From Halolamina pelagica (GTDB lineage: Archaea > Halobacteriota > Halobacteria > Halobacteriales > Haloferacaceae): a stretch of DNA of 64,000 bases. Below are positions 17,014 to 26,220 of the stretch, one piece after another. How positions within the stretch are numbered: the first letter of the stretch is position 1; each line of letters starts with the position of its first letter. Both the position numbers and the translations under genes were made by a program. The notes under the pieces are model-generated. The model saw only the letters and a list, made by a program, of their open reading frames with translations, had not been told where the DNA came from and made no database searches. The stretch spans positions 744,001-808,000 of the forward strand of contig NZ_LGUC01000001.1 of assembly GCF_001307315.1 (NCBI RefSeq). The letters run 5' to 3'.

Positions 17014-18324
17014 ATGTACGACCGCCTGAAGGGGTTCAAGGATTTCTACCCCGGCGAGATGGCCGCCCGCCGTGAGGTCATCGACACGACCGAGTCGGTA
17101 GCCCGGCGCTACGGGTTCCGCGAGATCGCCACGCCCGCACTGGAGGACGTGGGGATGTACGTCGACAAGTCCGGCGAGGAGATCGTCGAGGAGCTGTACA
17201 ACTTCACCGACAAGGGTGGTCGCGACGTGACGCTCACGCCGGAGCTCACGCCGACGGTCGCGCGCATGGTGGTCGCCAAACAGCAGGCGCTCTCGAAGCC
17301 GATCAAGTGGTTCTCGACGCGGCCGTTCTGGCGCTACGAGCAGGTCCAGCAGGGCCGCTTCCGGGAGTTCTACCAGACCAACGTCGACATCTTCGGCTCC
17401 GAGGCGCCCGAAGCCGACGCCGAGATCCTCGCGTTCGCCGCCGACACGCTGTCGGAGCTGGGGCTGCCCGCTTCGGAGTTCGAGTTCCGGGTCTCCCACC
17501 GGGACATCCTTGGCGAACTCCTCCGCTCGTTCGACGAGGACGTCGACGTGCAGGCGGCGATCCGGGCGGTCGACAAGAGCGAGAAGGTCGACCGCGCGGA
17601 GTACCTCGGGCTGTTGGCCGACGCCGGGCTCTCGATCGAGGACGCCGAAGCGTTCGACGACCTCCTCGCGGCCGGGAACGAGGATCTGGACGCGCTGCTG
17701 GCGGAGGTCGACCGGCCGACGCTGACTGCCGCCGTCGAGAACTTGCAGGCCGTGCTGGCGGCGACCGAGGACTTCGGCGTCCGCGACCACTGTGAGGTCT
17801 CCCTCCGGACGGCTCGGGGGCTCGACTACTACACCGGCGTCGTGTTCGAGTGTTTCGACACTCAGGATCGGGTCTCCCGAGCGATCTTCGGCGGCGGCCG
17901 CTACGACGACCTGATCGAGTCCTTCGGCGGCCAGCCCACCCCCGCTGTCGGCGTCGCCCCGGGCGTGATGAACTCGACGCTGCCGCTGCTGCTGCAGGAA
18001 GCCGGCGTGTTCCCCGAGGAGGAGATATCGACGGACTACTACGTCCTGACGGTCGGCGATACCCGCGCTGTGGCGTCCCGAATCGCCCGCGAGCTTCGGG
18101 CGGCCGGGAACGTCGTCGAGACCGACGTGTCGGCCCGGAGCTTCGGCGCCCAGATGGGCTACGCCGACTCGATCAACGCCGAGACGGTCGTCATCGTGGG
18201 TGAACAGGACCTCGCAAACGACGAGGTCACGATCAAGGAGATGCAGAGCGGGGATCAGACCACCGTGCCCGTCGACGAGTTCCCTGGCGATCGCGAGCAG
18301 CCACGCTACGAGGACTTCGCGTAG
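17014..18324 (+). CDS. hisS: Histidyl-tRNA synthetase
   Basis: Class II synthetase charging tRNA-His; 436 residues. Motif 1 lies in the DVGMYVDKSGEEIVEELYNF region, with TELTPTVARMV just after it. Motif 2 is RPFWRYEQVQQGRFREFYQ, and the His-specific stretch RTARGLDYYTGVVFE is followed by FGGGRYDDLIESFGG. A C-terminal anticodon-binding domain begins near STDYYVLTVGDT. Start ATG at 17014 directly precedes the conserved RLKGFKDFYPGEM. It probably shares a transcript with the S19e-PDCD5-PP-loop genes. Confidence 0.96.
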   Translation: MYDRLKGFKDFYPGEMAARREVIDTTESVARRYGFREIATPALEDVGMYVDKSGEEIVEELYNFTDKGGRDVTLTPELTPTVARMVVAKQQALSKPIKWFSTRPFWRYEQVQQGRFREFYQTNVDIFGSEAPEADAEILAFAADTLSELGLPASEFEFRVSHRDILGELLRSFDEDVDVQAAIRAVDKSEKVDRAEYLGLLADAGLSIEDAEAFDDLLAAGNEDLDALLAEVDRPTLTAAVENLQAVLAATEDFGVRDHCEVSLRTARGLDYYTGVVFECFDTQDRVSRAIFGGGRYDDLIESFGGQPTPAVGVAPGVMNSTLPLLLQEAGVFPEEEISTDYYVLTVGDTRAVASRIARELRAAGNVVETDVSARSFGAQMGYADSINAETVVIVGEQDLANDEVTIKEMQSGDQTTVPVDEFPGDREQPRYEDFA

Positions 18325-18475
18325 GGCGAACAGGCGACGACAGCGACGCGCCGGGGGTCGTCGCGCTCCCGCCTCGGCCCCGACGCGCTGGATTCACCGC
18401 ACACAGGGGGTGGTCCCGTCTTCCTACTTGAGTTCGGCCCCCAGAGTTATGCTGCCGGCCGGCCCACCTCGGGGT

Positions 18476-18682
18476 ATGTCCACCACACTACCGTCAGCGT
18501 CGCTGGCGCTCCTGCAGCTTCCGATGGGGGAGGGGATGCTCGGGCAGGCGCTTCTGGTCCTGCTGGCGATCGCCGTCGTTATCGTCGTCGGCCGGGTGGT
18601 CCTCAGCATCGCGTGGAAGCTGGTGCTGATCGCCTCGGTCGTGATTGGCGCGCTCTGGCTGGTGAGTACGGTTCTGGGCTGA
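18476..18682 (+). CDS. Small membrane protein, unknown function
   Basis: A 68-residue protein with two hydrophobic helices: about residues 21-37 (MLGQALLVLLAIAVVIV) and 43-67. No charged tail or known motif. The start at 18476 gives a short Ser/Leu-rich N-terminus; it is not a cleavable signal by eye. It is convergent with trpG, with stops 3 nt apart. Small twin-helix proteins like this are common and poorly annotated in haloarchaea. Confidence 0.55.
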   Translation: MSTTLPSASLALLQLPMGEGMLGQALLVLLAIAVVIVVGRVVLSIAWKLVLIASVVIGALWLVSTVLG

Positions 18683-18685
18683 CAG

Positions 18686-19324
18686 CTACTCCAGCGCGCC
18701 GTCGAGGAAGTTCCCGATCACGTCGTGGCCCACCGCCGTCAACACCGACTCGGGGTGGAACTGCACGCACTCGATGGGGTGCTCCCGGTGGCGGACGCCC
18801 ATCACTAGCTCTTCGGCGTCGCCGTCCTCGGGGTCGTCGACGGTCGTCGCCGTCACCGTGAACGCGCCCGGAACGTCGGTCGCGACCAGCGAGTGGTAGC
18901 GACCGGCCTGGAACCCTTGTTCGAGCCCCTCGTACACGCCCTCGCCGTCGTGCTCGACCGGAAACGCCTTCCCGTGGATCGGCCGTGGGGCGTGACCGAC
19001 CTCGCCGCCGTACTCGTAGACGGCGGCTTCGAGGCCGAGACAGACCCCGAGCGTCGGAACGTCGGGGCTGACCTCGCGGAGCACGTCCATCGTCAGGCCG
19101 ACGTCGCGCTCGTTCTTGGGGTGGCCCGGGCCGGGACTGATGACGACCGCGTCCGGGTCGATCTCCTCGACCTGCTCGAGCGAGGCCGTGTTCCGCAGGA
19201 CGACCACCTCGGCGTCGGGTGCGCCCTCGCCGACGTACTCGACGAGGTTGTACGTGAACGAGTCGAAGTTGTCGACGAACAGCACCGTCGGCGATTCGTC
19301 GGCCGCCGCCGTCGGCGTGCTCAT
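18686..19324 (-). CDS. trpG: Anthranilate synthase component II (glutamine amidotransferase)
   Basis: Releases ammonia from glutamine for TrpE. The 212-residue class I amidotransferase has nucleophile Cys95 in TLGVCLGLEA, and His190/Glu192 in QFHPESVLT complete the triad. The usual His after GVCLG is Leu here, a small deviation next to the active site. N-terminal ADESPTVLFVDNFDSFTYNLV is typical. It is the last gene of trpDFEG; its start overlaps the trpE stop by 4 nt (ATGA). Confidence 0.94.
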   Translation of the reverse strand: MSTPTAAADESPTVLFVDNFDSFTYNLVEYVGEGAPDAEVVVLRNTASLEQVEEIDPDAVVISPGPGHPKNERDVGLTMDVLREVSPDVPTLGVCLGLEAAVYEYGGEVGHAPRPIHGKAFPVEHDGEGVYEGLEQGFQAGRYHSLVATDVPGAFTVTATTVDDPEDGDAEELVMGVRHREHPIECVQFHPESVLTAVGHDVIGNFLDGALE

Positions 19325-20961
19325 GGGTCACCTCCTTCGATCCGTTCCAGCGCGTCCAACACGCCGCGGACTTTCTGTTCGGTTTCCTCGTACTCGCTTT
19401 CGGGGTCGCTGTCGGCGACGACGCCCGCACCCGCACGGACCCGAACCGCGTCCGACTCGTCGCCGTCGCCGTGTTCGACCGTCGCGGTCCGGATCACGAT
19501 CGCCGTGTCGGCGTCGCCGGTCCAGGAGAAGTAGCCGACGCCGCCGCCGTAGACGCCCCGCGGCTCGACTTCGAGCTCGTCGAGCAGCTCCATCGCCCGG
19601 ACTTTGGGCGCGCCCGTGAGCGTGCCGGCGGGGAACGCCGCCCGGGTGGCGTCGAACCCGTCGAAATCCGGTGCGAGCCGTCCGGTGACGGTGGACTCGA
19701 TATGCTGGACGTGGCTGTACTTGAGCACGTTCATGAACTCCTCGACGCGCACGCTGCCCTGTCGAGAGACCTGCCGCACGTCGTTTCTGGCGAGGTCGAC
19801 CAGCATCGTGTGCTCGGCGCGCTCCTTGTCGTCGGCGAGCAGTTCGCCCGCGAGGCGGCGGTCCTCGACGGGGCTGGCGCCGCGGGCGGAGGTGCCCGCG
19901 ATGGGGTTCGAGACGACGCGCTCGCCCGTCACCGAGACCAGCGTCTCCGGGCTGGCGCCGACGACCGAGCGGTTCCCGAAGGAGAGCAGGTACATGTACG
20001 GCGAGGGGTTGACCTCCCGCAGCGACTCGTACAGGCCGAGCGCATCGAGATCGCCCTCGATCTCGTGGCTGCGGGAGACCACGCCCTGGTACACGTCGCC
20101 GTCGAGGACGTGTTCCTGCATCTCGGCCACCGCGGCCTCGTACTCCTCGCGGGCGCCGGCGGTCGCGCGCTCGCGGTCGAACCCACCGGGATCGGGCGTG
20201 CTGGCGACTGCGAGATCGGCGGCGACGGACTCCGCTTCGGCGACGAGTCGGTCGTACACCGCGCCGGCGTCGTCGCCCGCGGCGACGACCGGCGTGAACA
20301 CCAGCTCCACGGTGCCCTCGCGGTCGTCGAAGGCGAGGGTCCGGGTCGTGAGCACGAACTGTGCGTCGGGGACGACGGGGTCGGGCCTGTCGACGCCCAC
20401 CTCCGCGAGGTGGAGGTCGTAGACGGCGTCGTACGCCAGGAAGCCGACCAGCCCGCCGTCGAGCCGCTGGCGGTCGCTCGCCTCGAAGCCGACGCGCTCC
20501 ACGTCCGGGAGCGCGAGTCGCAGCCGATCCAGCGTGTCGGGGTCGTCGAGTTCGGTTCCGCAGGCGCCGACTTCCGCGCCCGCCGCGGCGTCGACCCCGT
20601 CGAGGAAGCGCGCCGCGGGGCCGAACCCCTGGACTTCGGTCCGGTCGGGGTACACCGAGACCAGCGCCTCCGGGTCGTAGCCGACGAAGGAGAAACGCGC
20701 GTGGCGGTCGGCGTCGCCGTCGCCGGCGGCCGGATCGGTGTGGCCGTCCGCGGGGGCGAACGCGCCCGCCGGGTCGCTGGATGCCACTTTCTCGGCGCTT
20801 TCGAGCAGGAACGTGTGGTCGCTGCGGTCCGAGAGCGCGGCGTACGCCGACAGCGGCTCGGTGTCCACGTCGAGCGTCGCGGTGAGTCGCGCGACGGCGG
20901 GGCCGTCGGCCTCGGCGAGCAGCGCCTCGAACTCGTCTCGAGAGTGGTCGAACGCCGGCAT
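19321..20961 (-). CDS. trpE: Anthranilate synthase component I
   Basis: Makes anthranilate from chorismate with TrpG, the first committed step to tryptophan. 546 residues. The chorismate-binding C-terminal half shows DVYQGVVSRSHEIEGDLD, NPSPYMYLLSFGNRSVVGASPE, NPIAGTSARG and FPAGTLTGAPKVRAMELLDELE. The N-terminal half contains the region that binds feedback tryptophan. The start at 20961 overlaps the trpF stop by 1 nt and its end overlaps trpG, so the operon is translationally coupled. Confidence 0.95.
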   Translation of the reverse strand: MPAFDHSRDEFEALLAEADGPAVARLTATLDVDTEPLSAYAALSDRSDHTFLLESAEKVASSDPAGAFAPADGHTDPAAGDGDADRHARFSFVGYDPEALVSVYPDRTEVQGFGPAARFLDGVDAAAGAEVGACGTELDDPDTLDRLRLALPDVERVGFEASDRQRLDGGLVGFLAYDAVYDLHLAEVGVDRPDPVVPDAQFVLTTRTLAFDDREGTVELVFTPVVAAGDDAGAVYDRLVAEAESVAADLAVASTPDPGGFDRERATAGAREEYEAAVAEMQEHVLDGDVYQGVVSRSHEIEGDLDALGLYESLREVNPSPYMYLLSFGNRSVVGASPETLVSVTGERVVSNPIAGTSARGASPVEDRRLAGELLADDKERAEHTMLVDLARNDVRQVSRQGSVRVEEFMNVLKYSHVQHIESTVTGRLAPDFDGFDATRAAFPAGTLTGAPKVRAMELLDELEVEPRGVYGGGVGYFSWTGDADTAIVIRTATVEHGDGDESDAVRVRAGAGVVADSDPESEYEETEQKVRGVLDALERIEGGDP

Positions 20962-21620
20962 CAGGCGGTCCCCGTCTCGGCCGTCCGACTGGCTTCGCGA
21001 ACGAACGCCCGGAGAGCGTCGTGGGCTTTCCGCCCCGGTTCGTCGGCGCGCTCGACGCCGCTTGCCACGTCGACGGCGAAGGGGTCGACGGTCTCGACGG
21101 CCGCAGCGACGTTCTTGGGTGTGAGCCCGCCAGCGAGCACTAGCGGCGTCGACAGCGCCTCGCGAAGCTCGCGGGTCGCGGCCCAGTCGTGGGTCTCGCC
21201 CGTGCCGCCGGCGCCATCGTCGCTCAGGGAGTCGACCAGCAGCGCGTCCGCGGCGCCGTCGAGATCGCGCGCCCGGTCGGGTTCGTCGGCGTCGAGGGCG
21301 ACGATCACGTCGACGCCCGCACGCTCGCGGATCTCACGCACCTCGTCGGGGCTGAACTCGCCGTGGATCTGGAGCGCGTCGGGGTCGACGCGGTCGGCCA
21401 CGTCGACGGCCCCACCGACGCTCTCGGGGATCGTGACGGCGACGGTCGTGACGAACGGCGGCACCGACGCAGCCAGCGTCGCTGCGCGCTCGGGGATCAC
21501 TTCCCGCGGCGTGTCGACGCCGACGTCGGTGATGAACCCCAGCGCGTCGGCGCCCGCGTCGACGGCGGCACGCACGTCCGCGTCGGTGCCCAGCCCACAG
21601 AGCTTCGTTCGAACCATCAC
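20961..21620 (-). CDS. trpF: Phosphoribosylanthranilate isomerase
   Basis: TIM-barrel isomerase of tryptophan synthesis; 219 residues. The N-terminal [22 protein letters not shown] carries the catalytic Cys, and the catalytic Asp lies in the LLVDSLSDDGAGGTG region. The phosphate-binding segment LVLAGGLTPKNVAAAVE is followed by VDVASGVERADEPG. Its start overlaps the trpD stop by 4 nt. Length is normal. Confidence 0.94.
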   Translation of the reverse strand: MMVRTKLCGLGTDADVRAAVDAGADALGFITDVGVDTPREVIPERAATLAASVPPFVTTVAVTIPESVGGAVDVADRVDPDALQIHGEFSPDEVREIRERAGVDVIVALDADEPDRARDLDGAADALLVDSLSDDGAGGTGETHDWAATRELREALSTPLVLAGGLTPKNVAAAVETVDPFAVDVASGVERADEPGRKAHDALRAFVREASRTAETGTA

Positions 21621-22625
21621 TCCGCCTCGACCGGCTCGCCACAGAGCGCGTCGAACTTCTCGGCCGCCGCGCCGTCGTCGATGGACTGGGCGGCCGTCTT
21701 GACGCCCTCCCGGAGATCGTCGGCGAGCCCGGCGACGTAGATCGCGGCGCCGGCGTTGGCGAGGATCACGTCCCGTTTCGGCCCGGTCACGTCGCCGGTG
21801 ACGATCCCGCGGAGGTCCTCGGCGTTCTCTTGGGGGTGCCGCCGGCGATGGCGTCGACGGGCGCGCTGTCGAGCCCCAGGTCGTCCGGGGTGAGGGTGTA
21901 CTCGGTAACCTCTTCGCCTTCGACTTCCGCGACCGTCGTCGGCCCGTGGAGCGCGATCTCGTCCATGCCGTCGCCGTGGACGACCAGCGCGTGCTCGACG
22001 GGCATATGGGTCAGCGCGTTCGCGACCAGGGGCACCAGCTCCTCGCTGTAGACGCCGAGCACCTGCGCGTCGGCGCCCGCGGGGTTGGTCAGCGGCCCGA
22101 GCACGTTGAAGATCGTCCGCATCCCGAGCTCTTTGCGCGGGCCGATGACGGCCTTCATCGCGGGATGGAACACGGGCGCGAGCATGAAGCCGATGTCGTC
22201 GCGCTCGATCGCGTCCTCGACGGCGGGGGTTCGGCCTCGACGTCGGCGCCGGCCACTTCGAGCACGTCGGCGCTCCCCGAGGAGGAGGAGACCGAGTAGT
22301 TGCCGTGCTTGGCGACGGCGACGCCCGCCCCGGCGGCGACGATGGCGCTGGTCGTGGAGACGTTGATCGTGCTGTAGTCGTCGCCGCCGGTGCCGCAGGT
22401 GTCGACCAGCGGCCCGCCGTCGGGGTCGATGGTGCGCGCGGCGTCGCGCATCCCCTGGGCGAAGCCGGCGATCTCGGCCTCGGTCTCGCCTTTGGCCCGA
22501 AGTGCGGACAGCAGCGCGCCGATCTGTGCCTCCGTCGCCTCCTCGAAGACCAGCGTCGCGGCCGCACGGGCCTCGTCGACGCTCAGGTCCTCGCCGTCTG
22601 TCACGCGTCGGATGAGTTCCTGCAT
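21617..22625 (-). CDS. trpD: Anthranilate phosphoribosyltransferase (two apparent frameshifts)
   Basis: Adds phosphoribosyl to anthranilate. As written, the gene is broken at the G runs 22225-22229 and 21832-21836 (plus strand). Adding one base to each gives a continuous protein of about 336 residues: [19 protein letters not shown], the PRPP loop [36 protein letters not shown], then [34 protein letters not shown], and the C-terminus ending [14 protein letters not shown]. First gene of trpDFEG, with its own promoter 30 nt upstream. The breaks are most likely base-call errors. Confidence 0.93.
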
Positions 22626-22641
22626 GGATGGGGGATCCGAA

Positions 22642-22667
22642 TGTACGGATTGGGTGTATAGTGTACA
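22642..22667 (-). promoter_or_regulatory. trp promoter with TGTAC operator-like pair
   Basis: On the coding (minus) strand, ACTATACAC, a probable TATA box, is centred about 30 nt before the trpD ATG at 22625. It is flanked by TGTACA (22662-22667) and TGTACG read on the plus strand (22642-22647), spaced 20 nt, two helical turns. TGTACA is the consensus TRP box of the methanogen repressor TrpY. No trpY homologue is visible in this window. Confidence 0.55.
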
Positions 22668-22800
22668 ACTTTGTTCATCGACTTAAGGCTGTCGCGAGAC
22701 TGGAGCACACGGCGGCGGCGCTGAATCACCTGCCGGAGCCGACTTTCGAAAGCTTCAACTAAGCCCGCGGGGTATCTGTGAGTGCGAAGTAAGCCCGGTC

Positions 22801-22875
22801 GGGTTGGTAGTCTAGTCCGGTTATGACACCTCCTTGACATGGAGGAGGCCGGCGGTTCAAATCCGCCCCAACCCA
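22801..22875 (+). tRNA. tRNA-Val (anticodon GAC)
   Basis: Acceptor stem GGGTTGG (22801-22807) pairs with CCAACCC (22868-22874), with discriminator A at 22875. The anticodon arm CCTCC-TTGACAT-GGAGG gives anticodon GAC, and the T arm is GGCGG TTCAAAT CCGCC. 75 nt, no intron, no encoded CCA. It marks the left edge of an accessory-looking stretch. Confidence 0.95.
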
Positions 22876-23084
22876 TTCTCGCCGTTCACGTTTTACAAGG
22901 ATACTCCAGAGCTATCGTCGTCTTTCTGCTCCCCCGCTGACCCGATATCGGCGGGCTGTTTCCGGTTCTGAACTCACCGTCTCAGCCGGTCAGGCAGGCG
23001 TTCCGAACGACGTCGAAGAACGCATCGAGCCGGGAACCGCGATGGTGACCTCACCCCCAACGCCCGCGACTGTGTCACACGCCG

Positions 23085-23678
23085 CTATATTGGACACCGC
23101 TCCCGCAGCCGACCGAGGCGATAACTGATACGGGAAGCGAGCTGCTGCGTCGCCGTTCGTGCGGCTTCCACACGTCGAGCGGCTGCGAACCGAACACCGT
23201 CGTAGGTGTTCCCGAGTAGGTTGCCGAAGTATATGGCCCGGACGAACGCCTGCACGTCGGCGGCCATCGCGTCCCCGTAGGTACGTCGTAACGCTGCCAC
23301 CGCTTCCCGGCCGGGATCTTCGTTCGTCTCGGCGTATCGCTGGGCGAACTGCAGAGCAGGGAGCTCGTCGTCGTCGACAGCCGACTCGACGTCGTTTTCG
23401 AGGATGGTGGTGATGGTCTCACGGTCGACGCCTGTCTCCTGTGCGAGGTCGGTGTGATACCGGGTGCAGTACTGGCACTCGTTGACCGCCGTGACCGCCA
23501 GCATAATCTTCTCGGCGAACGCGTCGCTGACTCTGTCGGCGCGCTTGGCGCGAACGAGTCGGGGAAGGGTTTGCACGAATCGGACAGTTCCACTCGCCAA
23601 CGACCGGGGCGTGAACGTCTTTTTCTGGAACTCGCTGTCGGCGGGGTTTTCGGCTCCCATGTCGTCTTTTCGTTCCAC
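23085..23678 (-). CDS. Carboxymuconolactone decarboxylase (AhpD-like) family protein
   Basis: A 197-residue all-helical protein with the CMD/AhpD signature AVTAVNECQYCTRYH: Cys68-X2-Cys71 plus His75, the redox-active CXXC of alkyl hydroperoxidase D-like enzymes. The rest (LRRTYGDAMAADVQAFVRAIYFGN) fits the longer haloarchaeal members. It probably acts as a thiol-dependent peroxidase or disulfide reductase in the cytosol. ATG at 23678 or at 23660 (MGAENPAD) are both possible. It is divergent from the osmC-like gene 296 nt away, and both proteins suggest peroxide stress. Confidence 0.85.
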   Translation of the reverse strand: MERKDDMGAENPADSEFQKKTFTPRSLASGTVRFVQTLPRLVRAKRADRVSDAFAEKIMLAVTAVNECQYCTRYHTDLAQETGVDRETITTILENDVESAVDDDELPALQFAQRYAETNEDPGREAVAALRRTYGDAMAADVQAFVRAIYFGNLLGNTYDGVRFAAARRVEAARTATQQLASRISYRLGRLRERCPI

Positions 23679-23974
23679 TCTTCGTTGTAAATCGATTGTG
23701 GTTGTTGGTTTCGCCAGTCAATCGAGCGCGGCGGGATTGTCGTTTCGTGGCAATACTGTCCTCCCTCTTTCGGTGTCAGATCCGGAGGCGTTCATCAGCG
23801 CCAACAATCTGCCAATATTGTCGTTACCCCCACGCCGGACCGCCGACCAAACCACGAGCACAGCGCCGTTGAAGCCGCGGCGCACCGACTTGCGGTGTGG
23901 GCTGTCGACTGTGCATCAATCGTGGATAATGGGGGGAACCCTTCCTCTTAGTGCGGGGCTGTCCGTCCACAGCA
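23679..23974. other. Divergent intergenic region, AT-richer than surroundings
   Basis: 296 nt between the CMD-like and OsmC-like starts. ATTTACA at about 23688-23694 may serve the left gene. The palindrome CAATATTG (23813-23820) sits within a loose ACAAT-N8-ATTGT inverted repeat and could be a regulator site. I see no convincing small gene here. Confidence 0.4.
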
Positions 23975-24523
23975 ATGGCGATTCCCACGATGACTATCGA
24001 AAACGGAGTCGATATGGAGAAGTTCGAAGGACTCACTGCTGCCGCACAGTCGGACGCTGACAACGCCCAATTTCGCTTTTTCGCCGAGACGGAGTGGACA
24101 GGCGGGACGACGTGTACCACGTCGGTGAGCGACATCGAGAAAGGTGGGGAGATGGTTTCCTCGCCCGAATTCACGATGGAGGGTGCGCTGTTCGGACACC
24201 GGGATGGGCCCAACGCCCTCGAGCAGCTACTCGGCTCTATCGGCACCTGCCTCACGATTACGTACGCCGCCCACGGTGCCGAGATGGGCATCGAACTCTC
24301 GGAGATGCGCTTCGAGTTCGAGGGCGGTGTGGATATGCGTGGCCTCCTCGGTCTCGGTGACGACGTCCGCCCGGGGTTCGAGTCGATCGAGTGTACCGCA
24401 AACATCGAGTCGCCGGCCTCGACCGAGCAGCTCGAGGAGCTCAAGCAGGTGGCCCGCGAGCGGTCCCCACTTCTCGATACCCTCGAGAACGAAATCACCG
24501 TCGCTATCGAGCACGAACAGTAG
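23975..24523 (+). CDS. OsmC family protein
   Basis: A 182-residue protein of the OsmC/Ohr fold, thiol-dependent hydroperoxide reductases. It shows an acidic N-terminus, FRFFAETEWTGGTTC, and the central helix NALEQLLGSIGTCLTITYAAH with the conserved Cys in GSIGTC (the peroxidatic position of the second OsmC cysteine). The C-terminal strand pair ESIECTANIESPAS follows. A first reactive Cys aligned with that of Ohr is less clear, so it belongs to the broader OsmC group. The ATG at 23975 is preferred; a second ATG five codons later is also possible. Convergent with the ZIP gene. Confidence 0.85.
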   Translation: MAIPTMTIENGVDMEKFEGLTAAAQSDADNAQFRFFAETEWTGGTTCTTSVSDIEKGGEMVSSPEFTMEGALFGHRDGPNALEQLLGSIGTCLTITYAAHGAEMGIELSEMRFEFEGGVDMRGLLGLGDDVRPGFESIECTANIESPASTEQLEELKQVARERSPLLDTLENEITVAIEHEQ

Positions 24524-24591
24524 TCGTCTCGCGTCGGCACTGAACCCCATCGAGTGGCGACGACTGAGGTGAGTGAACCCCGCCGCCGGCG

Positions 24592-25478
24592 TCAGATCAC
24601 GAGCGACCACGCGATGACGACTGCGACGCCGCCGAGGATCGAACTCAGGGCGGCGTGTCGGCGGAGCCGATCCTGTAACTGGTGGACGTCGACGTCGTGA
24701 TCCGCGGCGTCGACCGGACACGTCTCGCTCCCCGTGGTACACTCGGGCAGCAGATCGACGGCGACGTGGAGGAACACACCGGCTGCGACGCCGAACAGGA
24801 GCCCGCGAAGCTCGCCCCCTGGCGAAATACCGACGATACCCACCGGGAGAGCCACGAGGCCGACCGCCGCTGCGGGCAACAGCAGGGTCGTAACTGACTC
24901 CCCGCGCTCGGCGAGGCGGCGGGCCGCGGCATACCCCGCGGGTGCCTTGTGCGAGATCAAGGCGATCCCGAGGATGGAGGTGAGCGAGGGCATCGCCGTG
25001 TAGATCGCCCCGATGATCGCCCCGGCCGAGAGCGCGTGGATCGTCAGCTCCGTCGCGGTATGATCGACGGGCAAGTCCAGATGGGTGAAGCGGTGGCCGA
25101 TCGTGTGGCCGACGTATCCGCCGAGGAAGCCGATCGCTATCCCCAAACTCCCGAGGCGGCCGTGCTGGCCGAGAGCCTGCGGTATCAGAAAGAGCGCGGC
25201 GCTGGTCACCATCGCGCCGCTGGCCAGCCCGTACCCCAAACAGGCTCCAGCGGGTGGCTGCTCCGCACTGCACGTGCGCCAAGTGGCGCACCGATGGCCA
25301 TCGCCGCAAACGCCGTCCACGATATCGCCACGAGCTTCCAGTTGACACCGGTGAGCGTCGCGGCTACAGAGAGGACGGTCAAGGCCACCACCCCGGCCAC
25401 CCCGATGATCCGTCCCGATCGGTCGCCGTCCGACTCGTCACTTCTGAGCGAAGGGTACTCCCGAGCACTATTGTACAC
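24592..25478 (-). CDS. ZIP family metal transporter (one apparent frameshift, GTG start)
   Basis: About 295 residues with eight hydrophobic helices. An N-terminal piece GRIIGVAGVVALTVLSVAATL joins, once one C is restored (G run 25252-25254 on the plus strand), to ACLGYGLASGAMVTSAALF. The ZIP-type motifs follow: His-rich GHTIGHRFTHLDLPVDH, then IHALSAGAIIGAIYTAMPS and LISHKAPAGYAAA (HK(A)PAG being the second motif), and HVAVDLLPEC. The GTG start at 25478 lies 25 nt downstream of a TATA element, fitting a leaderless mRNA. It likely imports or exports zinc, iron or manganese. Confidence 0.82.
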
Positions 25479-25793
25479 TAATAACTATACTACATAAGTT
25501 AATAAACGTTCCGTGCCGCTTCTTGCCTAGCACGGACGGCCGTGTTTGTGAACTGTGGACCGCAGCAGTACGGCGTAGTTAGCCAGTCATGGCGAGGGCC
25601 TTCCCCGCTCACCGAAAGTGGTCCGCTACAGACCAGCAAGATAGGGGAATGCACGGGTCAAGCAACACACGAGGTTCGAGGAGACGGCGTTCGCGGCGTC
25701 GGCGGTTTACGAACGGGGTTGTGGATCGGCCGTGGGCTCCCATATCTCGGTCGCGCTCGGGGGCCAGGAGGGTCGACGACGCTCCCGCGAGGG
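25479..25793. other. 315-nt intergenic stretch with small hairpins
   Basis: No gene supported. It holds the AT-rich promoter of the ZIP gene, with the TATA element GTTAATAAAC at 25498-25507 read on the minus strand. Two short hairpins adjoin it: CCGTGC (25511-25516) with GCACGG (25530-25535), and CACGG (25531-25535) with CCGTG (25540-25544). The rest shows nothing recognisable; reading frames there are Arg-rich and not protein-like. Confidence 0.5.
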
Positions 25794-26198
25794 TTATCGC
25801 CGACGCGACTGTCGTTCCCGTTCGAGGCGCTGGCAGCCGACCACGAGCGAATCCGGAACGTCGCCCGCCGTTCGCTGCAGCGACTCGAGGACGATCGCGA
25901 TCTCGTCGAACTGCGGACCGCGGGCGGCGACGAATGGCTCCCGCTGCCACTCGATGAACCCACAGTCGGCCAACAGCGGAAGGTGAACGTGTCGCAGTCG
26001 GAGCCGAAACTCAGCCAGCACTATCGGGACGTTCGGATTACGGGCGCTCTCCGGAAGTGCGACGGTCTCCCCGGGTGGCGCGTCCGAGAGGGAGACGACG
26101 AGCTGGCGCCGTGGCTCCGCCGATAGCGCCGTAAACACGGTGTTCCACCTGTCGATCACCGCCTTCGCGTTCTCGACACGAACGGCCACGTCGCCCAT
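25794..26198 (-). CDS. Winged-helix transcriptional regulator (DUF7344-like)
   Basis: A 134-residue protein reading as a compact winged helix: DRWNTVFTALSAEPRRQLVVSL (helix 1-2), a recognition region around VPIVLAEFRLRLRHVHLPLLADCG, and a wing FIEWQREPFVAARGP, then a dimerisation helix. The pattern fits the haloarchaeal DUF7344/ArsR-like group, in which many small proteins regulate adjacent genes. A TATA box (TATATA near 26221-26228) is placed for a leaderless start at 26198. It is in line with the ZIP gene downstream, so metal or redox control of ZIP, OsmC and CMD is a reasonable guess only. Confidence 0.7.
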   Translation of the reverse strand: MGDVAVRVENAKAVIDRWNTVFTALSAEPRRQLVVSLSDAPPGETVALPESARNPNVPIVLAEFRLRLRHVHLPLLADCGFIEWQREPFVAARGPQFDEIAIVLESLQRTAGDVPDSLVVGCQRLERERQSRRR

Positions 26199-26220
26199 AG
26201 CCCGGAATTGTTGGGGTACT

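Noticed and set aside
19471-21702. A 743-codon open frame opposite the trp genes
   Set aside because: Antisense shadow of trpE, trpF and trpD.
25472-25477. A second TGTACA at the ZIP gene start
   Set aside because: It overlaps the GTG start codon and has no paired copy; most likely chance, unlike the trp arrangement.
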